From Roseburia sp. 499 (lineage in GTDB: Bacteria; Bacillota; Clostridia; Lachnospirales; Lachnospiraceae): a DNA stretch of 64,000 nucleotides. A model generated the notes under the pieces. It ran no database searches and was not told where the DNA came from. It saw nothing but the letters and a program-made list of their open reading frames with translations. The DNA is taken from assembly GCF_001940225.2 (NCBI RefSeq), contig NZ_CP135164.1, forward strand, positions 1,054,001 through 1,118,000, in the 5' to 3' direction. The position numbers were made by a program, and so were the translations under genes. Shown in pieces: positions 9,162-17,866 of the stretch (its first letter is position 1; every line of letters starts with the position of its first letter).

Positions 9162-9239
9162 AGGTATTATACAGAACAAAAAAGTGTCTATATAATAAAG
9201 GTCACAATGTTCAAGGACAAAAATCAAGGAGGAGAGAAA

Positions 9240-11504
9240 ATGAATACAACAATCGTAGGCTATCCGAGAATCGGAAAAATGAGAGAACTGAAATTTGTCA
9301 TAGAAAAATATTGGCGTGGAGAGGTGACGGAAGCAGAACTTAAAGAGACCGCAAAGACATTACGGAGTGAAAATTTGAAAAAGCAGAAGCAGGCAGGAAT
9401 TACAGTAAGTCCGGTCAATGATTTTTCTTATTATGATGGAATGTTAGACTTGGCAGTTATGCTGAATGCAGTACCGGAAAGATACCGCAAGCTTAATTTA
9501 TCAGAGTTAGATACATATTTTGCAATGGCAAGAGGCTATCAGGGAGAACATGGGGATGTAAAAGCATTTGCCATGAAAAAGTGGTTCAATACCAATTATC
9601 ACTATATGGTGCCGGAACTAGAAGAAGGAATGGAATTAAAGCTTCAGTCGGAAAAACTGTTTGCAGAATACGAGGAAGCAAAGCAACTGGGGATTTGTCC
9701 AAGACCGGTAACCATTGGAGCCTATACCTTCTTGAAAATGGCGGTTGCTCAGGAAGGAATATCTAAGATAACTTATGTGGCGCCAATAAAGGAAGTGTTT
9801 CAAGAGTTATTGCAGGAATGTAATAAGCGTGGTGTAGAGTGGATTCAGATTGATGAGCCGGCGTTGGTTCTGGATATGGATGAAGCGGATAAAAAACTTT
9901 TTTGCGAACTTTACGAAGGAATTTTAGAAGTGAAAGGAAGCGTAAAGGTATTATTACAAACTTATTTTGGTGATGTACGTGACTGCTATCAGGAACTTAC
10001 GGCATTGTCATTTGACGGACTTGGATTGGACTTCGTAGAAGGAAAGTACACAGAAAAAATAATTCAGGAAAATGGTTTTCCGAAAGAAAAGTATTTGTAT
10101 GCGGGAATTGTAAACGGAAAAAATATCTGGAAATGTGATTATGAAAAGAAGCTAGCATTAGTGGACAGCCTAAAGAAGGTGACGGACAAGTTGATACTTA
10201 CCACCTCTTGTTCTTTACTGCATGTGCCATATACTACCAAAAGTGAGAAAAAACTGTCTGTCGATACTTTAAAGTATTTTTCCTATGCAGAAGAAAAACT
10301 GGAGGAACTTCATGAGCTAGCAGAGCTTTCTGAAAAAGATTATGTAAATGAGACAGCTTATAAGAGAAATATAGAAGTAACACATTCAGAAAGAGGAATG
10401 AAAGACAACAGTATATGCAAACAGGTAGCGGCTCTTTCTAAGAAGGATTTTGTGCGAAATGTACCAAGAACAGAGCGTCAGAAACTACAAAGAGAAAAGC
10501 TTGGATTACCAATATTTCCGACTACAACCATTGGTTCATTTCCACAGACAAAAGAGGTAAAGGCAAATCGAAGTCGTTATCGTAAGGGAGAGATTACCAA
10601 GGAACAATATGATGAACAGGTATTTGCATTTATCAAAGATTGTGTGGAAAAGCAGGAAGAACTTGGATTGGATGTTCTGGTGCATGGTGAATATGAACGA
10701 AATGATATGGTAGAATTCTTTGGAGAAAATTTCGGTGGATATGTGTTTACCGAATATGCCTGGGTGCAGTCCTATGGTACAAGATGTGTAAAGCCACCGG
10801 TTATCTTCGGTGATGTAAAGCGGATAGAGCCAATTACAGTAAAATATTCCAAATATGCGGCGTCATTGACGAAAAAACCAATGAAAGGAATGTTGACTGG
10901 CCCGGTTACTATTTTAAACTGGTCTTTCCCAAGGGAGGATGTTTCTAATCGCGAAATGGCTTTTCAGATAGCTTTGGCAATTCGTCAGGAGGTACTAGAC
11001 TTAGAAGCTGCCAGAATATCTGTGATTCAGATTGATGAAGCTGCTTTAAGAGAGAAATTGCCTCTTAGAAAAGCAGAGTGGCATAGCGATTATCTGGATT
11101 GGGCATTGGAAGCGTTCCGGTTATGTCACAGTGGCGTAAAACCGGAAACTCAGATTCATACGCATATGTGCTATAGTGAATTTGAAGATATTATCAAGGA
11201 AATTGACGAGATGGATGCAGATGTGATTACTTTTGAGGCATCACGTTCCAAATTAGAGATTTTGGATGCTTTAAAGGATGCGGAATTTGAAACAGAAGCA
11301 GGACCGGGAGTCTATGATATCCATTCACCGAGAGTCCCTTCCGTGGAGGAAATTGTAGAGGCTTTAAGAAGGATGCTTGATAAGATTCCTGAGGAAAAAC
11401 TGTGGGTCAATCCGGATTGTGGACTAAAGACCAGAGGAATTCCGGAGACAGAAGCCAGCCTTAAAAATATGGTAGCTGCGGCTAAAATTTTGAGGGAAGA
11501 ATGA
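9240..11504 (+). CDS. metE: Cobalamin-independent methionine synthase
   Basis: 754 aa, usual length for MetE, which transfers a methyl group from 5-methyltetrahydropteroyl-tri-L-glutamate to homocysteine. The N-terminus MNTTIVGYPRIGKMRELKF is typical. The C-terminal catalytic half has FPTTTIGSFPQTKEV, the zinc ligands in HTHMCYSEF and NPDCGLKTRG, and the conserved QIDEAALREKLPL. The start at 9240 follows AAGGAGGAG; a longer frame from 9150 lies inside the deoD terminator and is rejected. No SAM riboswitch or T-box is visible in the 80 bases before the gene, so its control is not evident. Confidence 0.95.
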   Translation: MNTTIVGYPRIGKMRELKFVIEKYWRGEVTEAELKETAKTLRSENLKKQKQAGITVSPVNDFSYYDGMLDLAVMLNAVPERYRKLNLSELDTYFAMARGYQGEHGDVKAFAMKKWFNTNYHYMVPELEEGMELKLQSEKLFAEYEEAKQLGICPRPVTIGAYTFLKMAVAQEGISKITYVAPIKEVFQELLQECNKRGVEWIQIDEPALVLDMDEADKKLFCELYEGILEVKGSVKVLLQTYFGDVRDCYQELTALSFDGLGLDFVEGKYTEKIIQENGFPKEKYLYAGIVNGKNIWKCDYEKKLALVDSLKKVTDKLILTTSCSLLHVPYTTKSEKKLSVDTLKYFSYAEEKLEELHELAELSEKDYVNETAYKRNIEVTHSERGMKDNSICKQVAALSKKDFVRNVPRTERQKLQREKLGLPIFPTTTIGSFPQTKEVKANRSRYRKGEITKEQYDEQVFAFIKDCVEKQEELGLDVLVHGEYERNDMVEFFGENFGGYVFTEYAWVQSYGTRCVKPPVIFGDVKRIEPITVKYSKYAASLTKKPMKGMLTGPVTILNWSFPREDVSNREMAFQIALAIRQEVLDLEAARISVIQIDEAALREKLPLRKAEWHSDYLDWALEAFRLCHSGVKPETQIHTHMCYSEFEDIIKEIDEMDADVITFEASRSKLEILDALKDAEFETEAGPGVYDIHSPRVPSVEEIVEALRRMLDKIPEEKLWVNPDCGLKTRGIPETEASLKNMVAAAKILREE

Positions 11505-11513
11505 AATTAAGTC

Positions 11514-11564
11514 TTGACAAAAAAAGAGAGTTAGAATATACTAACTATGATAAATGATATCCAT
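11514..11564 (+). promoter_or_regulatory. Consensus promoter with Fur-box-like operator
   Basis: TTGACA at 11514-11519 and TATACT at 11537-11542 with exactly 17 bases between. Just downstream, around 11550-11570, GATAAATGATATCCATTCTC resembles the 19-bp Fur consensus (GATAATGATAATCATTATC) with small offsets. Iron control would fit the FeoB-associated protein that follows; the operator part is an inference. Confidence 0.6.
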
Positions 11565-11586
11565 TCTCAAAATAGGAGGGATGCAA

Positions 11587-11736
11587 ATGGGTACAATCAT
11601 AGTTGGTGCAGTAGTGGTGGTTGTGGCTGCATTGGCAGCACGTTCCATATACCGTGATAAAAAGAGTGGAAAAGCTTGCAGCGGATGTAGCGGCGGATGT
11701 GCCGGATGTCATGGTGGATGCCACACGGAACAATAA
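11587..11736 (+). CDS. FeoB-associated Cys-rich membrane protein
   Basis: 49 aa protein: one N-terminal membrane helix (GTIIVGAVVVVVAALAARSIY) followed by a Cys/Gly-rich tail with four CxxC-spaced or near-spaced cysteines (CSGCSGGCAGCHGGC). This is the layout of the FeoB-associated Cys-rich family, small proteins usually encoded next to ferrous iron transporters. Here no feoA or feoB is adjacent. The start at 11587 is preferred because AGGAGG at 11574-11579 is properly spaced from it, while the in-frame ATG at 11581 is too close. Own promoter and terminator make it monocistronic. Confidence 0.75.
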   Translation: MGTIIVGAVVVVVAALAARSIYRDKKSGKACSGCSGGCAGCHGGCHTEQ

Positions 11737-11750
11737 ATAGAAAAAATGGG

Positions 11751-11785
11751 ATGCCTTGAAGAAAACAAATCTTCAAGGCATTTTA
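11751..11785 (+). terminator. Terminator after Cys-rich protein gene
   Basis: ATGCCTTGAAG and CTTCAAGGCAT form a perfect 11-bp stem followed by TTTTAT. Confidence 0.8.
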
Positions 11786-11891
11786 TCTTATAGAAGAATA
11801 AAACATAGGAAGAATGGGAAGGTTGCATTTTATAGAAATTGGATTATAATTAAAAACAGGGGTAAAAAGACGAAATTAGGAGAGAAAAAAT

Positions 11892-12566
11892 ATGTTAAGT
11901 TATTATATAAATCAGCTACGTTCCATGCTCTATGTGGCACCGGTGATTTTAATTGCAATTTCTTTTCATGAATTTGCCCATGGATATGTGTCATACAAAA
12001 TGGGAGACCCGACGCCCAAAAGGGATGGAAGATTGACCTTAAATCCATTTAAGCATTTGGACGTGGCAGGAACTTTATGTCTGTTGTTTTTCCATATGGG
12101 ATGGGCAAAACCGGTACGAATCAATACGGCATGTTACAAAAATAAGAAGAGAGGCACAATTCTGGTATCTTTGGCAGGACCGGTTATGAACTTCTTATTA
12201 GCATTTCTTTCATTGGTGATTTATGGATTGCTATTAAAATATGGAAGTATCTCTCGGGTGGTCTACATAGGAGTGACGCTTGCTTATTACTCCGCCGTGG
12301 TAAACATTGGACTTGGACTGTTTAATTTAATTCCATTGCCGCCGTTGGATGGTTCCAATGTGTTGGGAGAAATTATTCCTAAGGTAAACCAGTATTTTTA
12401 CGAGATACGACGTTACAGCAGTCTGATTCTGATTGTACTGCTGGTGAGCGGTGCATTAAGCAGACCATTGGGATATGCCAATCATGTTATATTAAATGGA
12501 ATGTGGAAACTGGTAAAAATGATTCTGCAAATTGGAATCACAGGTACGACAGATATTTATATTTAA
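11892..12566 (+). CDS. Site-2 protease family (M50) membrane metalloprotease
   Basis: 224 aa intramembrane zinc protease. The HExxH motif appears as SFHEFAHGYVS near residue 26 and the second metal site as NLIPLPPLDGSNVL near 152; both lie in hydrophobic segments. The compact length without a PDZ domain matches the YwhC/Rv-type M50B group rather than RseP or SpoIVFB. A TAGGAGAG site precedes the ATG. Substrate is unknown. In this order it stands alone between two terminators. Confidence 0.88.
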   Translation: MLSYYINQLRSMLYVAPVILIAISFHEFAHGYVSYKMGDPTPKRDGRLTLNPFKHLDVAGTLCLLFFHMGWAKPVRINTACYKNKKRGTILVSLAGPVMNFLLAFLSLVIYGLLLKYGSISRVVYIGVTLAYYSAVVNIGLGLFNLIPLPPLDGSNVLGEIIPKVNQYFYEIRRYSSLILIVLLVSGALSRPLGYANHVILNGMWKLVKMILQIGITGTTDIYI

Positions 12567-12605
12567 AATTTTGTATAAACGGAAAAAAACGGGTGATACT
12601 ATAAT

Positions 12606-12737
12606 TATCCGAAAAACGAAGCCCCCACTTGTTCTTCGGATAAAGCGAAAGCTTTGAACCAAAGATAAGGTTAAATACTTATCCTCCCCTTTTGAAAATC
12701 CCTGCGGTGGCAAATGTGCTGACCGTGGGGATTTTTT
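12606..12737 (+). ncRNA. Candidate structured small RNA with intrinsic terminator
   Basis: Non-coding stretch with three successive helices: TTATCCGAA pairing with TTCGGATAA around 12604-12643, a small GC hairpin AGCGAAAGCT, a short ATAAG/CTTAT helix, and a terminator at 12695-12737 (AAAATCCCTGCGGT / ACCGTGGGGATTTT plus T run). A promoter-like pair TTGTAT (12571) and GATACT or TATAAT (12595-12605) lies upstream. The motif TTGAACCAA followed by CCTGCGGTGGCA recalls the 3' half of 6S RNA, but I cannot see the long closing stem expected of 6S. It may be another small RNA or only a complex terminator of the M50 gene. Confidence 0.4.
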
Positions 12738-12766
12738 ACATATATAACAGGAATGAAAAAAATCCT

Positions 12767-12795
12767 TTGAAAAATCATAAGAAATGAGTTATACT
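12767..12795 (+). promoter_or_regulatory. Promoter of the SEC-C protein gene
   Basis: TTGAAA at 12767-12772 and TATACT at 12790-12795 with 17-base spacing, about 65 bases before the start codon. Confidence 0.6.
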
Positions 12796-12859
12796 GTTAT
12801 AGCATGTATCAATAATGAATATGTAATGATAATATTTGAAACAAAGGATGGTATTTATT

Positions 12860-13366
12860 ATGGCATTATTAGAACAGTGGAGAAGCGTTGCATACAATCA
12901 GGAAACTGACCGAGCACAGCTTCAGAAGTTCTGGCAGGATTATTTTATGCTGGAAAAAGGCGTATATGAGAAGTTACTGGAGAATCCAGATGAGAAGGTA
13001 GAAGGTACCGTAAAGGAACTGGCAGAGAAGTACGGATTGTCTGTAATGGAGATGACAGGTTTCCTTGATGGTATTAACGAGAGCTTGATAGAAGAAAATC
13101 CTATTGAAGAGATGGAAGAAGATACCAAGGTAAGTCTTGCATTTGATAAAGAAAAGCTTTACAAAAACATGGTAGATGCAAAGGCAGATTGGTTATATGA
13201 ACTTCCACAGTGGGAGAAGATTTTTGATGAAGAAACCAGACACAAACTGTATATTGAACAGAAAAAGTCCGGTACAGTTGTAAAGGAAGCAAAAGTATAC
13301 CCAAATGATCCATGTCCATGTGGCAGCGGTAAGAAATATAAGAAGTGTTGCGGAAGAAACAAATAA
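12860..13366 (+). CDS. SEC-C metal-binding motif protein
   Basis: 168 aa soluble acidic protein. The C-terminus holds the SEC-C zinc motif: [20 protein letters not shown], with the CxC and CC pairs of the SecA-tail type. The remaining ~145 residues are helical and charged and I do not recognise a further domain; homologues of this size are widespread in Lachnospiraceae with unknown function. The start at 12860 follows AAAGGATGG; a TTG eight codons upstream has no site. It lies directly before the threonine T-box but has its own promoter. Confidence 0.75.
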   Translation: MALLEQWRSVAYNQETDRAQLQKFWQDYFMLEKGVYEKLLENPDEKVEGTVKELAEKYGLSVMEMTGFLDGINESLIEENPIEEMEEDTKVSLAFDKEKLYKNMVDAKADWLYELPQWEKIFDEETRHKLYIEQKKSGTVVKEAKVYPNDPCPCGSGKKYKKCCGRNK

Positions 13367-13384
13367 GATTCTAACGATTCACTC

Positions 13385-13413
13385 TTTACAAAATGAAAAA
13401 AAGAGTCTACAAT
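13385..13413 (+). promoter_or_regulatory. Promoter of the thrS T-box transcript
   Basis: TTTACA at 13385-13390 and TACAAT at 13408-13413 with 17-base spacing, placing the transcript start near 13420, just before the leader's stem I. Confidence 0.65.
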
Positions 13414-13419
13414 ACACAG

Positions 13420-13684
13420 TAGAAAAAGCGTTGAAGAGAAGAGTACGTTGCAGGAATGCACCAGAGAGAACCGCCGAAGATGGCTTAAGCCCCCTTCGAG
13501 CTGTGAGCGGTTTGGCAGGAAGGCTTCGGAAGACCACCTCGGAGCGGCTTTAATACAGCCCGGTGATTCCGTTATCATCAAATGAGCGGCTTTGTCAGAG
13601 ACAATATGACAGAGCAAGCAGGGTGGAACCGCGAGTATATTCGTCCCATGCATTGTCTTTATGACAGTGTATGGGACTTTTTTT
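13420..13684 (+). promoter_or_regulatory. T-box leader, threonine specific
   Basis: tRNA-sensing leader that binds uncharged tRNA-Thr and then lets transcription continue. The T-box core AAGCAGGGTGGAACCGCG is at 13616-13633. Stem I features include AGAGAG near 13463 and, near 13528, GAAGACCACCTCGGAG, matching the usual GAA-N-codon-A-CCT-GAG layout; the specifier reads ACC (13533-13535), a threonine codon. The terminator is 13643-13684 (GTCCCATGCATTGTC with its near complement, then seven Ts). The specifier agrees with thrS downstream, but a small membrane protein gene lies in between. Confidence 0.93.
13643..13684 (+). terminator. T-box regulated terminator
   Basis: Stem GTCCCATGCATTGTC / GACAGTGTATGGGAC with loop TTTAT followed by a run of Ts. 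It is the attenuator hairpin competing with the antiterminator that contains the T-box core. Confidence 0.9.
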
Positions 13685-13702
13685 ATCGAAAGGAGAATGG
13701 TT

Positions 13703-13951
13703 ATGTGTAAAGTAAAAGAATTTATAGCAAGTTTATCTGAAACAACAACCGTCACCAAGCGGGAATTATTTTTTGCAGCTTTGACCTGTATATTTGGTGG
13801 AATGGTAGTAGGAATGTTTTGTTCTCCGAAAAAGAGAACAATGATAGGTTCCCATAACGGAAATAATAATGGCAACAATAATGGATGGGATGATGAAATG
13901 TGGGAAGAAGAATGCCCGGAAGAAGATTCAGATATCCTTTCCTTTAACTAG
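13703..13951 (+). CDS. Small single-helix membrane protein under T-box control
   Basis: 82 aa protein with an amphipathic N-terminus, one membrane helix (ELFFAALTCIFGGMVVGMF, residues ~21-39), a basic stop-transfer stretch (SPKKR), an Asn/Gly-rich linker (NGNNNGNNNG) and an acidic C-terminus. The start at 13703 is preceded by AAAGGAG; an ATG at 13661 lies inside the attenuator hairpin and is rejected. It is located between the T-box terminator and thrS (34-base gap), so both should be induced by threonine limitation. No family is recognised. Confidence 0.7.
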   Translation: MCKVKEFIASLSETTTVTKRELFFAALTCIFGGMVVGMFCSPKKRTMIGSHNGNNNGNNNGWDDEMWEEECPEEDSDILSFN

Positions 13952-13985
13952 AATAATTATGAAAAAGAAATAGAGGAGAAAGAAC

Positions 13986-15956
13986 ATGAAAATCACATTA
14001 AAAGATGGCTCCATAAAGGAGTACAGCGAAGCAAAAAGTGTATATGATATCGCATTGGATATCAGTGAAGGATTAGCAAGAGCAGCCTGTGCCGGAGAAG
14101 TAAACGGTGAGGTTGTGGATTTAAGAACTGTTTTGGAGAAAGATTGCGAATTAAATATTTTAACACAGAAGGACGCAGAGGGTATTCGTACCGTACGTCA
14201 TACCTGTTCTCATGTGTTGGCAGAAGCAGTAAAACGTCTGTTTCCAAACGCAAAATTAGCAATTGGACCATCTATTGACGAAGGATTCTACTATGATTTT
14301 GAAGCGGAACCATTTTCCAGAGAAGATTTAGACAATCTGGAAAAAGAAATGAAAAAGATTATCAAAGAAGGAAATAAATTAGAGAAGTTTACTCTGCCAA
14401 GAGCAGAAGCAATTCAGTTCATGAAGGATAAAGAAGAACCATATAAGGTAGAATTAATCGAAGACCTTCCGGAAGATGCAGAGATCTCCTTCTATAAGCA
14501 GGGCGAAGGGTTTACTGATTTGTGTGCAGGACCTCATCTTATGAGCACCAAGCCAATCAAAGCATTTAAGCTGATTTCTTCTTCTATGGCATATTGGAGA
14601 GGAGATTCCAACAAAGCACAGCTTCAGAGAATCTACGGAACTGCATTTGCAACAAAAGATGAATTAAATGCATATTTAGAGCATTTAGAGGATATTAAGA
14701 AGCGTGATCACAATAAGTTGGGAAGAGAAATGAAGTTATTTACTACCGTTGATGTAATTGGACAGGGACTCCCACTTCTTATGCCAAAGGGACAAAAGAT
14801 TGTTCAGACATTACAGAGATGGATTGAAGACTTAGAAGACAATGAGTGGGGCTATATCCGTACCAAGACACCATTGATGGCAAAATCTGATTTGTACAAA
14901 ATTTCCGGTCACTGGGATCATTACAAAGACGGTATGTTTGTATTGGGAGATGAGGAAAAAGACAAGGAAGTATTTGCACTTCGTCCAATGACTTGTCCGT
15001 TCCAGTATTATGTATACAAAGCAGAACAGCATTCTTATCGTGATTTGCCATTACGTTACGGCGAAACATCTACTTTGTTCCGTTCAGAAGATTCCGGTGA
15101 AATGCATGGACTTACTCGTGTACGTCAGTTTACCATTTCCGAAGGTCATTTGATTGTAAGACCGGATCAAATGGTAGAAGAATTCAAGGGATGTCTTGCA
15201 TTAGCAAAACACTGCCTTACTACACTGGGCTTAGAAGAGGATGTAACTTATCATTTGTCTAAGTGGGATCCGGACAATCGCGAAAAATATATTGGTACTG
15301 CGGAAGTTTGGGAAGAAACACAGCAGCATATGCGTGATATTATGAATGAACTTGGAATCAAGTTTACGGAGGATGTAGGAGAAGCTGCATTCTATGGTCC
15401 TAAGGTAGATATCAATGCTAAGAATGTATATGGAAAAGAAGACACTATGATTACCATTCAGTGGGACGCATTGTTGGCAGAACAGTTTGATATGTACTAC
15501 ATTGACCAGAATGGAGAGAAGATTCGTCCATATATTATTCACAGAACATCTATTGGATGCTACGAGAGAACGCTTGCATGGTTAATTGAAAAATATGCCG
15601 GAAAGTTCCCAACATGGCTTTGTCCGGAACAGGTAAGAGTATTGCCGATTTCTGATAAGTACGAAGCATATGCAGCAGAAGTGGAAAAAGAATTAAAGAA
15701 AAATAAGATTCTTTGCAGTGTTGACAATCGTTCCGAAAAAATCGGATATAAGATTCGTGAAGCAAGACTGGACAAAATTCCATACATGTTGGTAGTAGGT
15801 CAGCAGGAAGAAGCAGATAAGACTGTATCTGTAAGAAGCCGTTTTGCCGGTGATGAAGGTGTAAAACCATTAGATACTTTTATTGAACAGATTTGCAAGG
15901 AAATCCGCACTAAGGAAATCCGTAAGGAAGAAGTTGTGGAAGAACAGAAGAAATAA
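13986..15956 (+). CDS. thrS: Threonine--tRNA ligase
   Basis: 656 aa class II aminoacyl-tRNA synthetase that charges tRNA-Thr. Order: TGS domain (residues 1-60), second additional/editing domain with HTCSHVLAEAV (zinc-type HxxxH, ~75) and CAGPHL, the catalytic core with MTCPFQYYVYK (motif 1/zinc Cys), FRSEDSGEMHGLTRVRQF (motif 2) and RTSIGCYERTLAWLIEKY (motif 3), and the C-terminal anticodon-binding domain from ~550. Length is normal. AGAGGAG precedes the ATG. Regulated by the T-box leader at 13420-13684. Confidence 0.96.
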   Translation: MKITLKDGSIKEYSEAKSVYDIALDISEGLARAACAGEVNGEVVDLRTVLEKDCELNILTQKDAEGIRTVRHTCSHVLAEAVKRLFPNAKLAIGPSIDEGFYYDFEAEPFSREDLDNLEKEMKKIIKEGNKLEKFTLPRAEAIQFMKDKEEPYKVELIEDLPEDAEISFYKQGEGFTDLCAGPHLMSTKPIKAFKLISSSMAYWRGDSNKAQLQRIYGTAFATKDELNAYLEHLEDIKKRDHNKLGREMKLFTTVDVIGQGLPLLMPKGQKIVQTLQRWIEDLEDNEWGYIRTKTPLMAKSDLYKISGHWDHYKDGMFVLGDEEKDKEVFALRPMTCPFQYYVYKAEQHSYRDLPLRYGETSTLFRSEDSGEMHGLTRVRQFTISEGHLIVRPDQMVEEFKGCLALAKHCLTTLGLEEDVTYHLSKWDPDNREKYIGTAEVWEETQQHMRDIMNELGIKFTEDVGEAAFYGPKVDINAKNVYGKEDTMITIQWDALLAEQFDMYYIDQNGEKIRPYIIHRTSIGCYERTLAWLIEKYAGKFPTWLCPEQVRVLPISDKYEAYAAEVEKELKKNKILCSVDNRSEKIGYKIREARLDKIPYMLVVGQQEEADKTVSVRSRFAGDEGVKPLDTFIEQICKEIRTKEIRKEEVVEEQKK

Positions 15957-15982
15957 ATTATATTGGTAAGTTGGTTTTAGAG

Positions 15983-16027
15983 AATCCGCTATACAAAGGA
16001 AAATAGTACTTTGTATGGCGGATTTTT
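15983..16027 (+). terminator. Terminator after thrS
   Basis: AATCCGCTATACAAAG pairs with CTTTGTATGGCGGATT (one mismatch) and is followed by five Ts. Confidence 0.85.
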
Positions 16028-16074
16028 ACAGAGAGAAGGGTTTAGGAAGGGTATAGGAAAGAAGAAAAAATATA

Positions 16075-16103
16075 TTGAAAGGGCGAGGATAGAGGAATAT
16101 AAT
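16075..16103 (+). promoter_or_regulatory. Promoter of the LRR surface protein operon
   Basis: TTGAAA at 16075-16080 and TATAAT at 16098-16103 with 17-base spacing, 45 bases before the first LRR gene. Confidence 0.65.
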
Positions 16104-16148
16104 AAAGTAAAATGGAAATCGGTTTGATTCAAAGGAGGAAAAGGGCTT

Positions 16149-17834
16149 ATGAAACGAAAGATATTAGCAATGTTAGCAGTAGCATCTTTGACAGCTAGCA
16201 TAACACCGGTTATGCAGGCAAAAGCAGAAGAAACGGCACAGGAGAACACTGTTGAGGAAGGTACAGAGACAGTTGAAACAACAGAGCGTGGAGCAACGGA
16301 AATAGAAAACGGTATGTGTGGAGAAAATGTTAGTTACACATTGACCGCAGATGGAACACTTACTATTTCTGGAAGTGGAGATATGTATGATTATGAATTT
16401 CTTCTGAATCCATCGCCATTTTCTACTAATAGTAATATTAAAAAGATTGTTATTGAAAATGGAGTAACAGGTATTGGAAAATGGGCATTTTATAATGGAA
16501 GTTTAACAAGCGTTACAATACCAGAAAGTGTAACAAATATTGGTGATGCTGCATTTTGGCAGTGTGGAAGTTTGACAAGTGTCACAATACCGGGGAGTGT
16601 AACAAGTATTGGTGATTCTGCATTTTGGAGATGTAAAAATTTAACAAGTATTACCTTCTCGGAAGGAATCAAGAGTATTGGGTATGGGGCGTTTTCAGAT
16701 TGTAGTAATTTAACAAGTATTGTAATTCCGAATAGTGTAACTGAAATACAAGAAGCTGCATTTGCTAGTTGTAGCATAACAAGTATCACAATTCCACAAA
16801 ATGTAGCAAGTATTGAACCGGGAGCATTCGGACTATGTAGAAATCTGACAGATATTATAGTTGCACCGGAAAATACACACTATACATCTGTGAATGGGGC
16901 CCTGTATAATAAAGATTTGACAGAATTATTGAGATATCCAGCAGATGAGACGGAAGCAGTTATATTGCCAAGTGTAACAACTATAGCAGATTGTGCTTTT
17001 AATGGTTCAGAGGTATTAAAAGAAGTAAAAATTCCAAAAGGTGTAATCAAGATAGGTGATGCGGCTTTTAGTGGTTGTCCGGAATTAAGAGTAGTGGAAA
17101 TACCAAGCGGTGTAACAAGTATAGGGGATATGGCTTTTTCCGTATGTAATAATCTGAAAAGTGTGGTAATTCCAAGCAGTGTAACGAGTATGGGAATACA
17201 GGTATTTGGAAAGTCTATACCAGAAGAACTTACAGTCTATTGTTGTCTCGGTTCTACAGCAGAAGTATATGCCAAGGAACATAACATAAATTATACCTTA
17301 TTAAATAATACAGACGAATTGCGTTTTTATGACAGTAATGGAGATATGATAACCAATGAGTTTGTTTTTGATGGCTCTTATACATATTTTATGCAGGCAG
17401 ATGGAACGCCTATGAGAGACAGACTTACTTATCATCCGGATGGAGAACATATTATTTATCTGGATACCAATGGACATGAGGTATTTAACGATTTCCAGTA
17501 TTGCCCGAGCGTAGGATATACCTGCTACTTTGACTCCAACGGATATATTTATAAAGACCAGATTACCTTTGTTGGAGACAAGACCTATTATTTGAATCTG
17601 AATGGAAAACTGGAGAATGAAGGATGGTTTCAGTTTGGAAACGGTATGGATTATGGATATGCTAATTGGGATGGAACGCTGAATACCGGTGGATTTTCCT
17701 ATGATCCATGGGGAAGAGTGGTGTTTTATCATTGGAACGGAATGGTAGCACGAGGACTTATCACAGATGGTCAGTGGTATTATCTCATGGATGAAACAGA
17801 TGGACATTATCTGGGAAGTTTTCCGGTGAATTAG
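16149..17834 (+). CDS. LRR_5 (BspA-like) surface protein with wall-binding repeat tail
   Basis: 561 aa secreted protein. Signal peptide at residues 1-26 (ILAMLAVASLTASITPVMQAKA). Residues ~55-375 are BspA/TpLRR-type leucine-rich repeats of 22-23 residues with the recurring pattern SLTSVTIPxSVTSIGDxAFxxC. Residues ~395-561 are aromatic/Gly-rich repeats like glucan- or choline-binding wall modules (YTYFMQADGTPM, HIIYLDTNGHEVF, TYYLNLNGKLENEGW, ending GHYLGSFPVN). It probably attaches non-covalently to the cell surface and mediates binding; ligands are unknown. AAAGGAGG precedes the start. It leads a tight cluster with the next two genes (gaps of 32 and 24 bases). Confidence 0.82.
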   Translation: MKRKILAMLAVASLTASITPVMQAKAEETAQENTVEEGTETVETTERGATEIENGMCGENVSYTLTADGTLTISGSGDMYDYEFLLNPSPFSTNSNIKKIVIENGVTGIGKWAFYNGSLTSVTIPESVTNIGDAAFWQCGSLTSVTIPGSVTSIGDSAFWRCKNLTSITFSEGIKSIGYGAFSDCSNLTSIVIPNSVTEIQEAAFASCSITSITIPQNVASIEPGAFGLCRNLTDIIVAPENTHYTSVNGALYNKDLTELLRYPADETEAVILPSVTTIADCAFNGSEVLKEVKIPKGVIKIGDAAFSGCPELRVVEIPSGVTSIGDMAFSVCNNLKSVVIPSSVTSMGIQVFGKSIPEELTVYCCLGSTAEVYAKEHNINYTLLNNTDELRFYDSNGDMITNEFVFDGSYTYFMQADGTPMRDRLTYHPDGEHIIYLDTNGHEVFNDFQYCPSVGYTCYFDSNGYIYKDQITFVGDKTYYLNLNGKLENEGWFQFGNGMDYGYANWDGTLNTGGFSYDPWGRVVFYHWNGMVARGLITDGQWYYLMDETDGHYLGSFPVN

Positions 17835-17866
17835 AAGAAGGTTCAGATACGATAAGAGAAAGCGTT

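Noticed and set aside
9160..9240. SAM riboswitch or T-box before metE
   Set aside because: The gap holds only the deoD terminator and ~80 bases with none of the conserved elements of either leader.
12606..12737. Firm naming of this element as 6S RNA
   Set aside because: Short sequence similarities only; the long terminal stem and central bubble of 6S could not be identified.
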